Shown here one piece after another: positions 45,501-57,681 of a stretch of 64,000 bases of DNA. Location of the stretch: contig NW_026947506.1 in assembly GCF_034190915.1 (NCBI RefSeq), positions 12,275,501 to 12,339,500 on the forward strand, given 5' to 3'. Below the pieces are notes generated by a model. It was not told the DNA's origin. It saw only the letters and a program-made list of their open reading frames with translations, and did no database searches. The stretch's first letter is position 1; every line of letters starts with the position of its first letter. The translations under genes and the position numbers were made by a program. The stretch comes from Cavia porcellus. Lineage: Eukaryota > Chordata > Mammalia > Rodentia > Caviidae.

Positions 45501-45660
45501 GTCTGCAAAAATAATAGCCAGCCCTGCCTTTTTTGGGTTGCTGTTGCATGAAGTATTATTTTCCATCCTTTGACTATCAGTCTGTGAGTATCCTTTTGGG
45601 TTAGATGGGTTGCTTGTAGACAACATATGGTTGGATTTTGTTTCTTGATCCATTCTGCCA
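42518..45660 (-). pseudogene. L1 A ORF2 (endonuclease-RT) relic
   Basis: Endonuclease part on the minus strand from about 45660: RLAEWIKKQNPTICCLQ in one frame, then TTLNIYAPNS (45430-45390). RT part: [20 protein letters not shown] and [19 protein letters not shown] (44241-43792), [18 protein letters not shown] (about 43640), and the catalytic block [15 protein letters not shown] near 43535, where FADD reads FAHD. The C-terminal region gives [18 protein letters not shown] and NFIW-type [11 protein letters not shown] (43527-42877), then after a deletion HIETFINKWTQLETILISEI and the stop at 42518. Several shifts and stops. Not active. Confidence 0.88.
44984..45084 (-). repeat. ID SINE in L1 A ORF2
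   Basis: T-rich tail, TCAGTACCAGGGATTGTATTC (decayed B box), TGCTTGCAAGCCAGGC, GAGCTAAATCCTCAGCCCC. Flanks CCTTTTACC / CCTTTTGCC are a likely target duplication. Confidence 0.88.
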
Positions 45661-46840
45661 GTCTGTTTATTTAATTAGTGTTTTTTTTAAATTTTATTTA
45701 AGAGGAAAAAGAAAAAAACACAAAACAAAACAAAGCGGTGTAAGGTTACACATAATACAGAACTACAAAAAAAAAAAAAAAAAGAACATAACAATAAGAA
45801 ATCACCTGTTAATAGATTACATATTATCATCTTGGAAATAGTTGCTCAAATCACAGTATCAAAGAATACAAAGAATACAAATTCAAACAGCGAGACTGCA
45901 CACAGCTGTGTTCAATGATCCAAAAACATTAATATAGTCAGCTATTTAACACCCCTAAACACACTTGCTGTTATATCCGTTAGAGCTCTTTTTTTTCCCC
46001 TCTCTTTTTTACAACAAAATTTACACATTTTGGATTTTATTACTCCTTAGTTCTTATTACTAAAGAAAGAGAATAAAGTCAAATATGGCAAAACAAAGCT
46101 GTCAGTCAAAACCAAGGATAGACATAGCACATGATGTAAAACAGAGCACAAGGTTATCAACAATGGTTATCAACGTTGTCTCTTATTTCCTTAAAAAGAA
46201 TTGTCTATCTCATTAGGTATTATAAAGTTGGACAAAACAGTAGAGAACAAGACCAATAAAACTTAGGCATTGTAAACATTACAGGACTTCCAAAGGAAAC
46301 AATAGTCAAACCAGAGTGGGCATCTTAGTGAATCTTATTGCCTTCAAAGTAGTTGCCTATACCCTCAAACTTGATACTATCATACAGGATGGAACAGAGT
46401 CTAATCAGTCAAAACAAGATCATGGGAGTATTACAGGACTTCAAAACAATTTAATAGGAAATCAAAAAGAGTTACTATTATATATCCTAATTTTTAAAAT
46501 TTTTCCCCTTAATTAAAAAAAACATAAGAAATAACTAAATAATTTTTTTAAAGAATCAGGGAGAGATTGAGTTAAAACAGGACATAACAATATATCAATA
46601 CAGGTCAAAGCATGACTGTTTCAGCAATCTACTGTTTCACCACCAAATAACCCGACTTAATAGCAGTTACTATAGTGTCTGTATTGGATAAAACTTCATA
46701 TACTATAGCTTCAAATATTTCCATATCAAGAAGCCCAGAATAAAGACTTTCCAATTAATAATTGAAAACTTTATAAGGCTTCAAGGCCATATAATAGGGA
46801 ATCATGATTACCATATATTTTTATATATTTGAATCATTAC

Positions 46841-48640
46841 TTACATTAGGGAAACTATTCGGTATTCACACATGCGAGACTGATTTATTTCACTTATGAG
46901 TATGGTCTCAAGCTGCGCCCATTTATTGATAAATATTTCAATGTGATCCTTCTTTATAGCTGAATAATACTCCATTGTATAGAAATACCAAAACTTTTTT
47001 ATCCATTCCTCAGTTGATGGACACTTGAGTTGTTTCCAAGATCTAGCGATTACAAATTGTGCTGCTATAAACATAGGTGCACATATATCACTGTGGTATG
47101 ATGCTTTCAGTTCTTCTGGGAATATGCCTAGAAGTGGAATAGCTGGAATAAATGGGATTTCCAATCCCAAATTTTGTGAAGTCTCCAGACAGACCTCCAC
47201 AAAGGCTGCACCAGTCTACACTCCCACCAACAGTGCAGGAGAGTTCCTTTTTCCCCACAGCCTCTCCAGCATTTGTTGTTGTTGGTTTTCTTGATCCTGG
47301 CCATTCTTTCAGGAGTGAGATGGTATCTCAGTGTGGTTTTAATTTGCATTTCTCTAATGACCAATGATGATGAACATTTTTTCATGTATTTATTTGCCAT
47401 TTGCATTTCTTCATCTGAGAATGGCGTATTCATCTCAGATGCCCATTTTTGGATTGAATCTTTGAATTTTGGGGGTCTGAGTTTTTTAAATTCTTTATAT
47501 TTTTTAGAAAAGAGTCCCTTGTCTGAGAGAGAGTTCACTAAAATCTTTTCCCAGTTTGTGGGTTTTCTTTTCACTATGCTGGAGATTTCTTTTGACATGC
47601 AGAAACTTTTTAATAAGAAGTGGTCCCAGTTGTTGATTCTGGGAAGTATTTCCTGTGCGGTTTAAGTCCTCTTCATGAATTCTCTACCTACTCTTATGTC
47701 TCCAAGTATTCTACCCACTTTGTCTTCCAATAGATTTAGTGTTTCTGTTTTAATATTCAGATCTTTGACCCATTTAGATTTTAATTTAGTACATGGTGAT
47801 AGACATGGGTCTAGCTTTAGTTTTCAGCAAATGGAGAGCCAGTTTTTCCAGCACCATTTATTAAAGACACTGTCATTCTTCCAGTGAACCTGCTTGGCTC
47901 CTTTATCAAAGATAAGGTGGTTGAGTGTGTTTGTAGCTCTGGTTGTATCTTCTAATCTATTCCATTGACCTTTGGCTCTGTTTTGATTCCAATACCATGT
48001 TGATTTTACTACTGTTGCTTTGTAGTATAGCTTTAAGTCAGGGATTGTGATGCCTCCTGCTTTGTCTTTGCTGCTTAAAATTGCCTTTGCGATTCTAGGT
48101 CTCTTCTGGTTCCAGATGAAATTTAGGAGTGATTTCTCTAGATCTATCAGGTATGTTGATGGTATTTCTATTGGGATTGCATTGAATCTGTATAACAGTT
48201 TTGGGAGAATGGCCATCTTCACAATGTTTGTTCTTCCTATCCATGAGCAAGGGATGTCTTTCCATTTTCTGAGATCATCCTCAATTTCCTTTTTCAGTGT
48301 ATTATAATTTTCACTGTATAAGTCTTTCACTTCTTTCATAAGAGTAATTCCTAATTATTTCATTTTTTTGCTTGCTAATGTGAAGAGTGCAGTTTCTCTT
48401 ATTTCCCTCTCTGTGATTTTGTTGTTCATGTATAAGAATGCTATTGATTTCTGAGTATTGATTTTGTATCCAGCCACATTACTGAATTTATTTATTGTAT
48501 CTAAGAGTCTTTCAATGGAGTTTAGGGGGTCTTCTATGTAGAGTATCATGTCATCTGCAAACAATGATAATTTAACTTCTTCTTTTCCTTCTTTACCACT
48601 TTTATTTCTCTTTCTTGCCTAAATGCTCTGGCTAGTACTT
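46841..48640 (-). pseudogene. L1 B ORF2 RT/C-terminal half, little decayed
   Basis: Begins in the RT domain at [14 protein letters not shown] (about 48640). The catalytic box is intact as [16 protein letters not shown] (48564), one frame off from the upstream piece. Next come [20 protein letters not shown] and [18 protein letters not shown] (48339-47824), [20 protein letters not shown] (47598), the [18 protein letters not shown] zinc-knuckle-like C-terminal motif with C-x3-C...H-x4-C (about 47260), and KKDHIEIFINKWAQLETIL to the stop at 46841. Only a few frame breaks, so it is the youngest ORF2 in the window. Confidence 0.9.
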
Positions 48641-48644
48641 CCAG

Positions 48645-49115
48645 GCCGAGGTGCCTCAGGAACCTGTGATCCCTCCCTGCTTGCAGAGATATCCACAGTC
48701 CTCCAGACACATGGAGAGGCCGATGCAGGGGCCCCAGATCCGCCCAACCCCTCCTCTGCACACCGATGGCAAGGCACGGCAGTGAAACAGGTTGGGCTCC
48801 GTGGATAGTGTGGGCCCGCCCACCAGTCGGAAGCCCAGCAGTTCTCCAAGTGCAGCCAGGATGGGGAGGTGGATGTAGAGGCCTCAAACCCACTGCTCCA
48901 CTTCACTGCACCCGGAAGCCTGGAGGGTCCAGAACAGTCTGAGATTTGGGCAGAGTGTGCTGAGCACTCACCACAGGCCGCGGTGCCTCAGGAACTTGTG
49001 ATCCCTCCCTGCTTGCAGAGATATCCACAGTCCTCCAAACACACGTAGAGGCCGATGCAAGCACCCCAGCCCCGCCCCGCCCCTCCTCTGCACACCGATG
49101 GCTAGGCGCGGCCCT
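48645..49115 (-). repeat. L1 5'UTR-type monomers (minus strand)
   Basis: Two partly tandem GC-rich copies about 332 bp apart: GAGGTGCCTCAGGAACCTGTG at 48649 and GCGGTGCCTCAGGAACTTGTG at 48979, each followed by ATCCCTCCCTGCTTGCAGAG and CACACCGATGGC. Antisense frames here are composition artefacts, not genes. Confidence 0.7.
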
Positions 49116-49256
49116 GTGTCAGCCTCTTGAGTGCTGGGATTATAGATATGCACCACCACACTTTGCTTTTGATTCAAGTTTTTATGAGAGAATATAAATT
49201 ACCCAGGCCTTGAGTCTCAACCTTCCTTTGAGAAATATATGTAAAATCCTGTATGA

Positions 49257-49451
<195 letters not shown>

Positions 49452-50904
49452 TAAAAAGAATGTGAAAATATTTTGAAATGTAGCTCATACCTATTCAATT
49501 TATATCATAAATCTAATCAAAATCTATTAAAGTGTATGTATTACTATAATGAATCGTTGTATTTCTATGTCTACAATTCAGGAGGATTTGGGGATAACCA
49601 GGAATTTGAATAATTATGCTAAATTACTGGAGATATTTAAGGTAATTTGTGCTCACAAGGAGAAGGGATGTTCCTCAGGTGTTAGTGTGTGAGCAGAAAA
49701 TTACAGCCAAAGAAATGAGGCACCATTCAATTAAATGTCAGTAATGCTGTACAAAAATGTATAACCTGGAGAATGAAAACTGAGAATTAAATCATGAAAA
49801 TGCATGAAATTGCATATAGATGTCGATGAAAAGTGTACACTTTGAGTTTTGATAGCATTCTGCCTTCAGTTTATGTACTCATGTATACATCTTAATAAAA
49901 CTCATTGATTATCTAAAAATTGCTAAGATTGCAGCACAATGTGAAATATAACTGAATGCTAGTCATTTGAATCCATTCTCTAGTGAATCAGTCCATTCTC
50001 ATGAAATTCTTAGTTGACTGTTAAGTGCAGTCACTCTATGAATCAGTATGCAATGGTCTCTAGAATTTAATCTGCTCATAATTATCCTCGATATATTTTT
50101 AAAAGACTCATACTCCATGTAAAATACAAATACATGCTTCCTCATACAGAAAGCAGATCAAGTTGTAACAGATCAGGCCTAGAAGCAGCTTAGCTGTTTA
50201 TCACTGGAATTGTGGAGAAGGAAAATGTGAATAGGTTCTGTGTGATTGTGCATTATTGAAAACATGGCACTCTAGGAATCAGATCTTGCAGAATGGCAAA
50301 TTCAAGTTCAAACTTAACAGCTGAATCATCAGAGAAATTCTCTTAAAATAAAAAGCTAGAGATTTTGTGTGAATCCTGTGACTCATTCCCAGGATGGAAA
50401 AGAAAAAAATATCATATATAATCAGTCAAAAACTAAATAATATAATGTCATTTGTCATAAGAAATAGATGGGTCTTTCTCCTATCAATTCAGTGAAATAG
50501 CTCAGCTATAAAATGTAACAGGTCATAGGATTTCTTTTAGATGAGAAAGCAAAATATAAATTGTGCAAAAAAATAAAGGGAGTAGACAGAGAAAGATAAA
50601 ACTGACCATTTGGAGAAGGGAACTACAGATTAAGGACAGAAGGGAGGTGGTGATGGAAGAAGGATATCAGAATGATCAGTATGTGATACACATATGTACC
50701 CATGCCCAAAGTGAAGCTAATTATTCTCCATTGCAAAAGGTACCAACTTATAAGATTCCCAAATGTATACTACTCTTTTGGAAATGATTCTTTTCAGCAT
50801 ATCTTGCGAGGCATTCCGTTGCTTCATTGTAAGAATTTCTTAACAGGCATCAAGACAGAAGTTATCATTAATGTGGTCATTAATACAGTGACATATTTCA
50901 CTGT

Positions 50905-51165
50905 GATTTTTTTCTTTTTAAAAAATTGTTTAAAGGAAGTCTAAGCAAAATAGAAAATGGGTAGAAATAATACTTTCAAAGAAAAAGTAAACAGTAAGAA
51001 ATCACTATTTGATGATTAGGTGTTGTCCTCTTACAAATAGTTGGTCAACATAGAAAAGTGAAACATATGAAGTGGGGACTCAAGCAGTGAGATTGCAAAC
51101 AGTTCTGTTCAAATGTCCAACAAAATCTTCACAATATGGTTTTCAATCCTGTATGTGATTTATTT
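50905..51165 (-). mobile_element. L1-family 3' end fragment upstream of unit 3 finger exon
   Basis: Same insertion as 29670-29920: AAAATGGGTAGAAATAATAC, AGTAAGAAATCACTA, AGTGAAACATATGAAGTGGG, CAGTGAGATTGCAAACAG, TTCAAATGTCCAAC. It predates the KZNF duplication. Confidence 0.75.
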
Positions 51166-51173
51166 CTTTATAG

Positions 51174-51585
51174 AAATGACAACATAGGGAAATGCTATTG
51201 ACATACATTTGGCAATCAGTGTAAAGAAGTATTCCTTAGTACTCCAAAAGCTAATGTCAGTGTGAAAGGAACAGAAACAGAGCACAATGTTCCGATCCAT
51301 GAAAAACATTGAAGTGGAGGGAAAAACTATTTATGTAAGCAATGTGGCAAAATTTTTACCAACCATTAACATTGTAAGCAACGTGAAAGATTTCACACTA
51401 GAGAGAAACCATATATATGTAGACAATGTGGGAAAGCTTTTACCACATGTAGAGATAAGAAAAATGAAAGGATTCACACTAGACAGAAATCCTATGCATG
51501 TAAGCCCTGTGGGAAAGCTTTCAGCACAAATATGTATTATGAAATGCAGGGAAAAGTTCACACTGGGTAGAAACCATAATTTTGA
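51174..51585 (+). pseudogene. KZNF unit 3 exon 4: about four decayed fingers
   Basis: Acceptor CTTTATAG|AAATGAC. The linker and the first fingers match unit 2: YLCKQCGKIFTNH, stop, HCKQRERFHTREKP, then YICRQCGKAFTTCRDKK, and YACKPCGKAFSTNMYY with a final KVHTG before a stop. Stops, a shortened second finger and lost His ligands make it non-functional. Flank homologous to 33721 of unit 2 follows at once, so about eleven or more fingers present in unit 2 are missing. Confidence 0.88.
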
Positions 51586-53984
51586 AGTTGCATTTGTTTT
51601 AGTTTTTTCATGCACATGCTTCATTTTCTGTGTCATTAATGATGCTTCTGAAATTGATGCTGTATTTCACATTAAGATATTCATTTATAGAGGCTTGGCA
51701 CATGTGTTTTTGACACTCATGTGCTCTTTTCACATAACTTGTACAGTAATGAATGCTATGTTTTTCATGTTGTGACAGGAGACCTGCTTTACCTTAACAT
51801 CACTGGATATCATACTGTCTACATTATGTTGCCTGTTTTTTCCTCAATAGAGCAAATATTGATGTTTATGTAAATCTTTGTTTTTTTAACCATCAGAATT
51901 TTACTTATGTTTATATTACATCTTGACTTTGCTATTAAGTTTTCCATGACAAGAAGCCAAAGAAAACCATACCACTGTGAGTTTCTTATTGCCCCACACT
52001 GACAGAAACATAACTTGTCTCCAAACGTGTATCAGAAACTATAAAATGTGGTATGATTTATGAGTAACCATACTTTGAAAGGATTTTTTTTTTAACTGTG
52101 GAGTTTGGTGCAAAAACTTACTATTGATTGTATCATGCAAATGCCTTTATTTTATACCTTGATGCTGTGAACCAATTATACATTTTATAATTCTTACAGA
52201 TTTCCCTAAAACAATGAACTAATGGCATGAAAGGAAAACTAAATTTTTAGCTGTCAGCACAGTAAAAATTAAATTTGCTAAATTATAATTCAGATTGTGT
52301 TTTGTTTTATTGAATTGTGAATTTATACAATGGCATGTCTCACTATTCATAAGGGCCACTGTCTGATGTTTTTGATGTGTGTTGCCTATTGACTATCTTT
52401 AAACACATCCACTGGGCTATGAGTCCCAGTTGGTTTCCTGTGGTGTGTGGTTTTCACTTCCATTTTAACATTGAAGTAATTTATAAGCTGTTTCATGCAG
52501 TGTTGTTTAATACAAAATCTACTTAGGTTCCCATAGAATTATGTTGTTAGATACTATGGTTTCAGAAAATACAAGTGAAAACTGCATTAAATACCTAATC
52601 CAGTGAAGATAGCTTGCCCTAGTCTCAGTTATGCTTGGACACTTAAATTACTCACCGGTTGTGTGATCACCACTAAAACTATGTCTATAGTTTATCAGAT
52701 ATGAAGTATCTGATATACTTCACGAAGTAAAAGTCACTGTAAAGTGCATTATCAGCCTCTATGCACTGCAGCATGTGGACAGATTCTCTGCAGCACATTT
52801 CTGCTTACTATTGAAAGGCAGATATGGAGTGTGTATTTCTATTCCAGTTAGTAATCTAATATGGCATCTATAAGACATATATCCTGAGTGTATTCATGTT
52901 CTCGTTTTACCATGAATATTAATCTTGGTGATCCTGTTGATGCATGCTTGTAAACCTAGCAACTCAGCGGGCTTAAATTAGTGTAAGAGAAATTTGAGTC
53001 CATCCTACACAACTGCATTGAGACCCTGTCTCAAAACATATCTTCATGTTCTGCAGATATAGCCTAGTTCTTTAGTACTCCCCCATTTTCTCCCCAGTGT
53101 CAACATTATTTTAATACTCACAATTACATATCAGTTGTCCTTTTATCACTGGGCAACCTAGCAGTTATACCCAAGTATCACTTGAGAAGCATGTTTCTTT
53201 ATGCACTGACTATGCTGACCATTATTGGGGCAGTTGTCATTTTAACCAGTTGATTCTTGTATTGAATACATTATAATTGTCACTTTTATATTTCTTATTA
53301 TTTTATAAAAACTAACAAAAAGTATTCAATTTTTGATCATCTTGTATTTAAATAGTTGCCCTGGTACAGATTTATGTATAAAGGTCTAGGCTAAATGTGA
53401 TTCCTTTAGTCTCAGCATCAGGAGAGGATGTGATTGGACAATCATGGCTTTGAAGCTGACTTTGGAGGCAACTTTACTAGATGATGTAGCAATGTGTGTA
53501 GAAGTTGTTTTTATACCTACATTTGAAGTTTAAGGAAACAAGCAAGTTGAGGTCAAGAATATGAGTGTAGGATAGCATAAAAAAATTACTACTGCAAATC
53601 ATGATTTTTTTTTTTTGCTCAGGAAATGTACTTATCATGGTACTTTGTGCAGCAGTCTCAAATATGCCTGTATTAGAGTAAAGCATAGTGAAACATGAAT
53701 GAGCCAGGCATTCCATGTTCTGAATATAGAGGCATTAAAACAAACTATTTTTCTTAATGATATTGCTGGTGCTTTGTGTAGAAACTAAGATAGAGTGACA
53801 AAACAAACAAAAAGGATTATATAAGATTTTAATACTGCTGCACAAGCACAGAAGCCAGAAAAAAAGTCAAACAATAAAGGATGAGGAAATAACCTACAGA
53901 ATGGGGTAAATTTTGCTTGTTACTCCCTGACACCTAACATGTAAAATGCATGGGAAAGTGAAATGAATACACACTTTTCAGAAT

Positions 53985-54375
53985 AGGCATAAATTGCCAA
54001 GAAATACCTGAAGAATTACTGAACATTTTTGCACAATACAGAAATGCAAATAAGGACACCATCTCACTGCAGCGATAACAAATCACCACAAGGTCAAAAT
54101 ATCGTTCGTGAGACTGCAGGAGAAAAGGAAATATTTAACCTTCTTGGTGTAAATGTAAGTAAGTAATTCAGCCACTACTGAAGTCAGTGTTCAAAGTATT
54201 CCAAAGACTAAGTGTAGTAAGTCCACTCAGCGCAGTGCTTCCTTTAGTGGGTCTCTTCCCCAAAGAGTTAAGGATATACTGCAGTGATTCATGCATATTC
54301 CTGTTTACTGCAGAATAGTCACTTTTTCTTTGGAGAGCAGCAGCAAGCACTGCTCTGTCAGCCACCAAATACCAA
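53985..54375 (+). mobile_element. Ancient L1 ORF2 C-terminal relic (unit 3)
   Basis: Paralogue of 36230-36640: AAATTGCCAAGAAATACCTG, ACAGAAATGCAAATAAGGACAC, CCAAAGACTAAGTGTAG. An antisense B1 relic follows at about 54555-54695. Confidence 0.6.
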
Positions 54376-55189
54376 TGATGAAAAACAAATGCCCAACAGT
54401 GTAATCTATTTAGTAAATGATGTGATTTTTTTAGGTGAAATGGGCTTTAAGTTAGGTTTTCCTAGTAGACTAAAGGTCACTATATGCATGATAATGGTAC
54501 TAATATAATAAGGCCATCACTGTTATGGTATTATGTTCATTAGATTTGATCTATTTGTCTTTATGAGGCAGCAGGTTGCTATGAAGTTCAGGTTAGATTT
54601 GAGATCACTTTATAAGCCAGACTGGCCTCAAGCAATTCCCCTGCCTCAGCCTCTCAAGCACTGAGCTTACACATATGTTCCACCAGGCCTAGTTGAGATT
54701 TGGTATATTAAGTGCATATTTAGTATATTTTTATTTCAACTGTTTTGCTTGTTAAAATATTTCCACTTTTTAGCCCAGCATCTATTACCACTTTGGCCTT
54801 ATTGAAGTGCTGATGTGCATACCACAAACCTCCTGACATTCTCTCTCTTTTCAGTTCTGTCAGTGTTCTGCAGTGAAACATATGTGTACACATGTATGTA
54901 ACTGGTTTTTTCTTCTTTTTTAGATAAGAATTTTAAACTTTCCTTGTATAATCAGAGGGTCAATAACTCTGACTACAGTTTCATGCAAATGCCCACAGTT
55001 AAGTAGCACATACAGACAGGAATCAGACCACATAGTTCCAGTGAGAGGTTTGTCATGACAGAAATGAAGACTTACTTTGTCAAAGTTTGTGTTCCTGATT
55101 ATTTCAATAGAATGAGACTCAGGTCTTCTTGCTGTTGTTTATGTGAGGCAGACCAGATGACTACTTTAAGATATGGAGTGATACAAAGT

Positions 55190-55275
55190 CCTTTGTTTTT
55201 GTACAAAGGATCAAACTTATGACCATGCACTTGCCAAGCAGATGCTTATGCCACTGAGATAAATACCCAGGCCCT
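55190..55275 (-). repeat. Old ID-type SINE, unit 3 only
   Basis: TTTTTGTACAAAGGATCAAAC, ACTTGCCAAGCAGATGCTTATG, CACTGAGATAAATACCCAGGCC. Flanked by ATACAAAGTCC / TATAAAGTCC, a likely target duplication. The unit 2 site (about 37400) is uninterrupted. Confidence 0.75.
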
Positions 55276-56854
55276 ATAAAGTCCATTTTGGATTTTAAGT
55301 ATCTAAAGAATTGCTTTGGTCTTGTGGCCCACTTAGTAATCAATCACAAAGTGAATTGTTCATGCAGTGAACTGAGTCATCATGGATTTGGGTATAGAGC
55401 ATCAATTGAAGGAATGTTTCAAACAGCATCAAAGGAGAACTGGAGGAGCAGGTGCTAGGCTGTTGAATCTCATGGAAAAGCTGGTAGCACTGGTTTTCCA
55501 GATAAGATGTCAGCCATCATCATCAGAGGAGAAGTTCAGTACCTCATTATAGCTTGCATGGCTTTTGTTCTCTTTTGTGGATCTCTGGCCCTTATCTTGA
55601 GCTTCAGGTCTTGGCTCCAGTACTAATCACTCAGCCTGTTGGCACAGATCCTAGCCCTCAATGGCATGGACTTTCTACTTTCCAACACTGAACTTTGGCT
55701 CTTCCTAGTACACAGCCTTGATAGAGACTTGCATGGGACATTGGGAGTGCCTCCAAGTCTCCAGGTAAACTTGTGGTGGTCCTTGCCATGGGCTCTAGGT
55801 TTTCAGCAGGACTTATGCAGGATATTGCCATAGGATCCAAGCACTCAGCTTGATTCTTTAACTCTCTAGTATGTGAACAGATCTAAACCTCTCTAAATCT
55901 GACTTTTGGGGGAATGAATACTCTAAAATAATCTTATCAATTATAAGTTCCATATTAAAACTCTTTCCTTGCAAACCCTGACTACAACTGATAGGAAAGG
56001 ATAAGATGTGACATTTTAGACATGACAAAGTTCTTTAGTTACCTAATGGTACATGTTACTTTTCTCATGAGGAGAAGGCCAGGTATATCAATGGCTTGGT
56101 TTTGAAGACTGTTGATAGATTCTCTATGGATATTAAGCCATTATATTCTGTGTTGTATGAGCAACAATTAAGTGTGTTAGGAATCTGCATGATGCTGCCT
56201 GTCACCTGAACCTGAGCCTTTGGAGCCAATGCTATCTGGCTTCTGTGTACCTGAATTAGCAATAAAGTATTCACACAGAGGCATTCATTTTATATTGACA
56301 AATAATTTACAAGTCTCTCAGGTCTTTTATTGATTTTTTTGATGTGAAGAAAAATCTAGGATTCATAATCTAAGTTCCCAAAAATAATTATGATAGCATT
56401 ATAGACCTTTCTGAACTCATGGAAATTTAAATATAGGCTTCCCTTTTTCCATGTAGAATTGGTCTTGAACCTAAATGGCTCTGAAAAATTTTGCTAAACT
56501 TCTACAAGCATAAGGTGGGTAAGTTTCTTAGGGCCTCACTTCTCCTTTTTGGTTTACATTTAGACAGCGTGTAGCAATGCCTTGTCTCCATACTCGGCAG
56601 ACCCTCTTGTCTTGCTTCAGACTACTGTATCTGCCATCAATGCTAGTTAAACATTTTCTGGATAACCTCTTTTTGTTACTCTGGGAAGGAGGAGCAAAGA
56701 TGGCAGGTAGATAACAACTGGCTACAGAAGCTCCCTGAGATAGTCAACATAGAATTCACATAATCCATAGTGGGGAGCCCCAGACTGACGGAGATGAATT
56801 CTCTCATTCCAAGAAGAAAATAATGTGACTTGGCAACCATAAGAGGAACCGCCC

Positions 56855-57095
56855 CGACTGGCTGATGCTGTGACTTGCTGGGGTCATGCTGTGACTTGCC
56901 AAGTGGTCCCACTGCAACTGGCCGAGTTCCCACCACAATTTGCCAAGGCCCAGCCATGATTGGCTGGGGTCCCACTGCAACTGTACAGGGTCCCATTGGG
57001 ACTGACCAGGGTTACATCATGACTTGCCTGGGTCCTGTCATGACTGATCGGGGTCCCACTGCAACTACCCAAGGTCTTGCTGTGAGTCGCTGAGC
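56855..57095 (+). repeat. 24-bp minisatellite in HAL1-like 5'UTR
   Basis: About nine to ten imperfect 24-bp units with core GGGTCCCACTGCAACTG. Because 24 is a multiple of 3, several frames stay open on both strands and encode 8-residue repeats. The copy at 3757-4500 lacks an obvious array. Confidence 0.7.
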
Positions 57096-57681
57096 CGTCC
57101 AACATCCCACAGCTTTGACTCACTGGAGATGCAGTTACATTGAGTTCGCAGATCAGCAAGCCAAATGGAGAGCTGAGTTGGTGGCAAGCCTACATTGACC
57201 TGTGGTGAGTGACGGGAGTGGAGCTATTCCATAAATAGGGGGCCCCAGCAGATGACATTCTGGGATAGAGCAGAACTGAGACTTACAAGGGGCAGCAGTG
57301 ACTTCAGCCAGTTGTTCCCTTCCCAAATGGGATTGGTGGAGTGAGGTAGGCCTGGGTCACATGACCCAGCTGAGACCCAGTAGGTTATCCAAGGTTAAGT
57401 ATCCGAGTTAAGTATCCGAGGTTAAGCAGTGGTACACACTAACCACACTTGCCCAGTGGAGCTTCAGAGGTTTTGCTGGTCCGGAGAGAGGCAGTGCAAA
57501 GTAATACAGTAGTGCAGACCATAGAAGCTTGACTACTCTGAAGGGGTGGGGCAAACATACAATGTCCCTATCTGCAATTCCCTAACACACTGTAATGTGA
57601 AGCGTCATCTAACCAGCGTGCTTCAGAAGAATTGTAACCAATAAAGAAAGAGACTGGGGCCTCCTGGAAGAAGCAAAAAAG

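Larger units (their letters stand above)
40940..45680 (-). mobile_element. L1 element A (ORF2 plus 3'UTR, minus strand)
   Basis: The A tail lies at 40940-40950 (T run on plus), then a 3'UTR of about 1.5 kb up to the ORF2 stop at 42518. ORF2 goes up to about 45680, where L1 B interrupts the endonuclease domain. About 0.9 kb of ORF2 C-terminal coding is missing near 42720-42790, replaced by a purine-rich tract (GAGAGGGAGGGGGAAAAAAG). Two ID SINEs lie inside it (41816, 44984). It inserted into class II ERV copy 2. ORF1 and 5'UTR are not present in the window. Confidence 0.88.
45681..49115 (-). mobile_element. L1 element B, internally deleted (5'UTR joined to ORF2)
   Basis: The A tail lies at 45681-45688, followed by a 3'UTR to the ORF2 stop at 46841, ORF2 C-terminal half to about 48640, then a direct join to GC-rich L1 5'UTR-type DNA at 48645-49115. 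That 5'UTR is recognisable because the same wording (GGTTCCTGAGGCACC, CCTCTGCACACCGATGG on opposite strands) occurs in tandem at 63.4-64.0 kb. ORF1 and the first half of ORF2 are missing. No target duplication is seen; the 5' side runs into KZNF unit 3 within a B1. Confidence 0.82.

Noticed and set aside
48625..48660. L1 B as a spliced integrated L1 (5'UTR donor to ORF2 acceptor)
   Set aside because: Neither a GT at the donor side nor an AG at the acceptor side fits the exact joint; a 4-base CCTG microhomology does.
48546..48906. GC-rich open frames at 48546-48906 and 63339-63976 as host genes
   Set aside because: They lie in L1 5'UTR-type monomers, are open on both strands and recur in tandem. 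One runs directly into ORF2 codons because of the L1 B deletion joint.
56875..57159. Frames encoding 8-residue repeats on both strands near 56.9 kb as repetitive-protein genes
   Set aside because: They come from a 24-bp minisatellite in an L1-type 5'UTR; no start context or conservation supports coding.
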